Source of the DNA: Notospermus geniculatus
Taxonomy: Eukaryota > Nemertea > Pilidiophora > Heteronemertea > Lineidae
Direction of reading: 5' to 3'
NCBI GenBank assembly: GCA_002633025.1
Contig: NMRB01000276.1
Coordinates: 291,364-355,363 of the forward strand
DNA length: 64,000 bases
How positions within the stretch are numbered: the stretch's first letter is position 1; the number at the start of each line of letters is the position of its first letter. Shown here in pieces: positions 61,250-64,000 of this stretch. The notes below the pieces were generated by a model. The model made no database searches, was not told the DNA's origin, and was given only the letters and a program-made list of their open reading frames with translations. The position numbers and the translations under genes are program-made.

Positions 61250-63700
61250 TATCTCATCGAAATGTGGAACGTGCAGTATGATCCCAGTTTAACCACCATT
61301 CAAGGGGTGTGGGCTGTTTTTCTATCGCTTTTAACAGCCCATTTGTGATCAGAATACGTGATGGTATCGATCAGCACTGTTGTTCACTTATCGATCGAAA
61401 TTCGATATCCTGATAAATGGAAAGCAATGGACCACGAACAGCAATTACCCTGTTATACTGTTTTGAATCAGTCATGGGATAATATTTCCTTAGAGTCAAA
61501 CCAGGTGAAAGTCCTGGTCCCGTGGCGACAGAAGCTTTTTCTGTTTCAAATGAACACGTACGATTCCAAAAGACCGATTGAGCTGCCATTGGCAACATCA
61601 GCGTCTGCCAGCTCAGAACTTCTGGGTTCCGGACAGCTTTGACTGGAGAACCGACGCTTTCAGTAACGCACGGAGCAGGCGGTTGTACTGCGTGCAGTGA
61701 CATCATAGTCACGTGACAATCGAAGACTCGTCTTAGTCCGTCAATATAGATTCTTCAAACTGTGTATAACGTACCTCAACCTAAAAATTGCCAAACAAAG
61801 CCATCTCTAAGATAAGCTTCTCAGCAAACTTGATGCCCGTGATTCATGGTTGACGGCTATAGTTATGAAATATGGAAGAAAAACTCGGCATATGAGTACC
61901 GTGCATTAATTAGGAAAACGGTGTTGTATTCCAACAACTGATTAATATTGCAGACGACGTTGTCATTTATATCTGGCGCACTGACGTAAAGCTTCTGGTA
62001 CATTAAACTTTAATTAACGAATTTCCTGTTTAAGATTGATAAATCACAAACACAAATCGACCATTCCCGCAGCGCGACTGTTGGTTGGGGAACGGATAGA
62101 CTGGTCTCCGGAGCGGCAAAGGCGGGCACCAGTCTACGGAACGGACAGTAGCGCCGCGGGATTGGAGCGGCAAAGATGAACCAGTCTAAATCGACGGGAG
62201 ACAAATTTTACGTTGACGTATTTTGACCTTGACCTTCACATTATCATTTTTTTTCTTCTGATATTAGATTCATAACAAACATTGAATTCCTTAAATTTCT
62301 ATGTACGAAAACGACGCAAGCAGAGGGCAGGGTCTTTTGTCCATAATTTGCCACTCCTGTGCATGGGGTTAGAGGTTCCATACAGGACCCTTTACTGAAC
62401 CGGCGTTGCGAAATAACAACATCGCTACAAACGCTTTTCAACAACTAATCAGTGTTTGTAACACTTCAGACTGTTGAATGATTCTAAATATTTTCTGTTA
62501 CCTCCTGGGTATCAGGGACATTCACGGCTGTCTTTGAGCAGAAGGAGGATTACTGTAGTAGGCCTGACTCTCCCGATTTGTGAATACTACTAGGCCCTTG
62601 TGTACATAGTCGGCTCTCATCCGACGTCTCATACGTGAGAACGTCCGTCCGTCCGTCCGATATCTCACAGAATGGATTAGCCCTCCATTGGCATGGCTAA
62701 ATCGGAACTGTTTTGAGAGAACTATACTTTGTTCCTTCCCAGTCATGACGGTGAGTTGAATTCATTCGAGAGTTTTAAATTCGCAAGGTAGTGGGGGAGT
62801 CGACCAAACTGTGGCAGTCACACTGGTAAGGACATCCCTACTGCGATAGGGACATCAACCTTACGTTGGTGGGACATCCATTCGTTAGCCGATCGTGACC
62901 GTCCATAAATCCGTGATACAGTCACATCCGGATTAGCCTCTCTTACTCAAAAACATCCAACCACAATATTGACCAATGATTTTTTCTCAATTGATCAAAT
63001 CCGTATTTCTTGGGTCAATATTTAGAAGGCAATGAATTACTTATTGCTCGATAGAGTTACTTCGATATGCTGTGTTCGGTTTTGCATCACTGCACTCTCC
63101 AGGGAGAATTTCCCGTTCTTTCTCTCACAATCCCTCGTACACAGCATTCTGGCCAGGAAAACTTGGACAGGAGTCGTTTCTGGTGTGAGCTCTTCCAAAT
63201 CGTGGAGAAGATTGTGAAATTATTCTTTCGACAAGTTGTTTTTGAATGGTAACGCTTTGAATCGTTGGTCTGGTGAGAGTTATAGCGTCTCGCCTTCCGC
63301 CAACACACAAATGGTGGAATCTTCTTTTTCACTCTTTCTCCACAATCCACGTCATGTTCAATGATTTGAAACGCTGATGTTTTGTACAGGTGTCAATTGG
63401 AAAGTTTTTTTGTGGTTTTGCCACCCGGTCCCCATGTCAGTATTCCTTAAGGACCCCGTTACGTGTCTGATCATGATATACCAACACGGCTTCGCGGTAA
63501 AACACTTTTTACGCTTTTTCTCACGGGTCCAGTGAAAGAATTCATACCTAGGGAGAAATTCAAGGAATACGGTAATTAATCAATGAGTGCCGACTTTATG
63601 AAGTTATTGCGGATCATATTTTCTGAGCGTACATAAAGCAGTTCATTGTGGTTGAGTGGCTAGTACGTGACTATTCTCCGAATGGCGGTCGAGTGAATAT
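61250..63700. other. About 2.4 kb without recognised gene
   Basis: Open frames at 61358-61642 and 63032-63252 show no domain. A GC-rich word pair near 62100-62175 resembles the 47359 hairpin. Nothing else is supported. Confidence 0.4.
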
Positions 63701-63739
63701 GTTTTCTTATGACATTTACTTGTTCAAATCGTAACATTC

Positions 63740-63990
63740 GATCGTGGCTAATCTTTAGGATACACGATGCTCACGGGAAAGGTAGGTTTGCGATCAAGAC
63801 TTCTTTCCGTCGACAGCACTCCTGTGATCTGGTAAAACCTAGTAAGTCTCATTTCGACAATTTTGAGAAAATCAAGGAAAACCGTTTTCCTACAGGATTA
63901 AGCTCCAGGAGACAAATGGAATTTCCTGTTGCCTTTTTAGTTGGGCATAATGAGAGGTCTTTCCAGTGCATAACATTTCATTTGGTTTGA
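63740..63990 (+). CDS. Weak glycosyltransferase-like segment (GT14/GCNT type?), edge of window
   Basis: One frame contains CDLVKPSKSHFDNF, then ENRFPTGLSSRRQ, then MEFPVAFLVGHNE. This loosely resembles the start of core-2 type N-acetylglucosaminyltransferase domains, where a Cys, an R-Y/F-P-LS segment and FPxAY/FxxxxH occur in that order. The frame then stops at 63990 without the rest of the domain, so it would be a fragment, a spliced exon or chance. Low confidence. Confidence 0.2.
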
Positions 63991-64000
63991 TGGCTTAATC

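Overview
The window is nuclear DNA of an animal. Genes are split by short GT-AG introns, start contexts and polyadenylation signals are metazoan, and gene families such as stomatin, DOK, DOLPP1, TMEM254 and rhodopsin-class receptors are present. Very frequent TAGGCCTA and TACATGTA words and dense short foldback (MITE-like) elements suggest a marine invertebrate. A deuterostome such as an echinoderm, hemichordate or cephalochordate is my guess, from general impression only. Three runs of N (25615-25849, 36958-37458, 56806-57201) are assembly gaps.

Layout. 1-8450 is gene-poor: nested foldback elements, a truncated LINE, a CRE-like cluster and two unusual foldback transposons whose centres are arrays of 12-bp palindromes repeated every 20-21 bp. 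8457-12479 (+) is a stomatin gene with a tandemly duplicated, obligately mutually exclusive 79-nt exon. 12840-23430 is a segmental triplication carrying three intact two-exon peptide-receptor-like GPCRs (+). 23872-25219 (-) is TMEM254. 26892-27391 (+) is a C-type-lectin-like exon fused to a Thr-rich mucin-like stretch. 27400-32300 is mostly MITEs, including a pogo-like element nested in another element. 32340-37764 (-) is a DOK-like docking protein with an IRS-type PTB domain and a long tail of SH2/SH3 ligands; its PH domain probably falls in the second gap. 39918-43903 (+) is BiP/GRP78 (HSPA5) with a TATA promoter and unfolded-protein-response-like sites. 44536-47222 (-) is QTRT1, the catalytic subunit of tRNA-guanine transglycosylase. 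50522-50815 (-) is a complete SRP (7SL) RNA gene. 51220-53816 (+) is dolichyl-diphosphatase DOLPP1. 57200-64000 is repeat-rich, with one convincing but unidentified exon (59752-59877) and a weak glycosyltransferase-like segment at the right edge.

The genes look like independent housekeeping or signalling loci and not an operon-like system. BiP, SRP RNA and DOLPP1 all serve the ER (folding, targeting, dolichol recycling) and sit within 13 kb, probably by chance. The most unusual structures are the palindrome-array transposons, the near-identical alternative stomatin exons, the receptor triplication, and two GC-AG introns in neighbouring genes.
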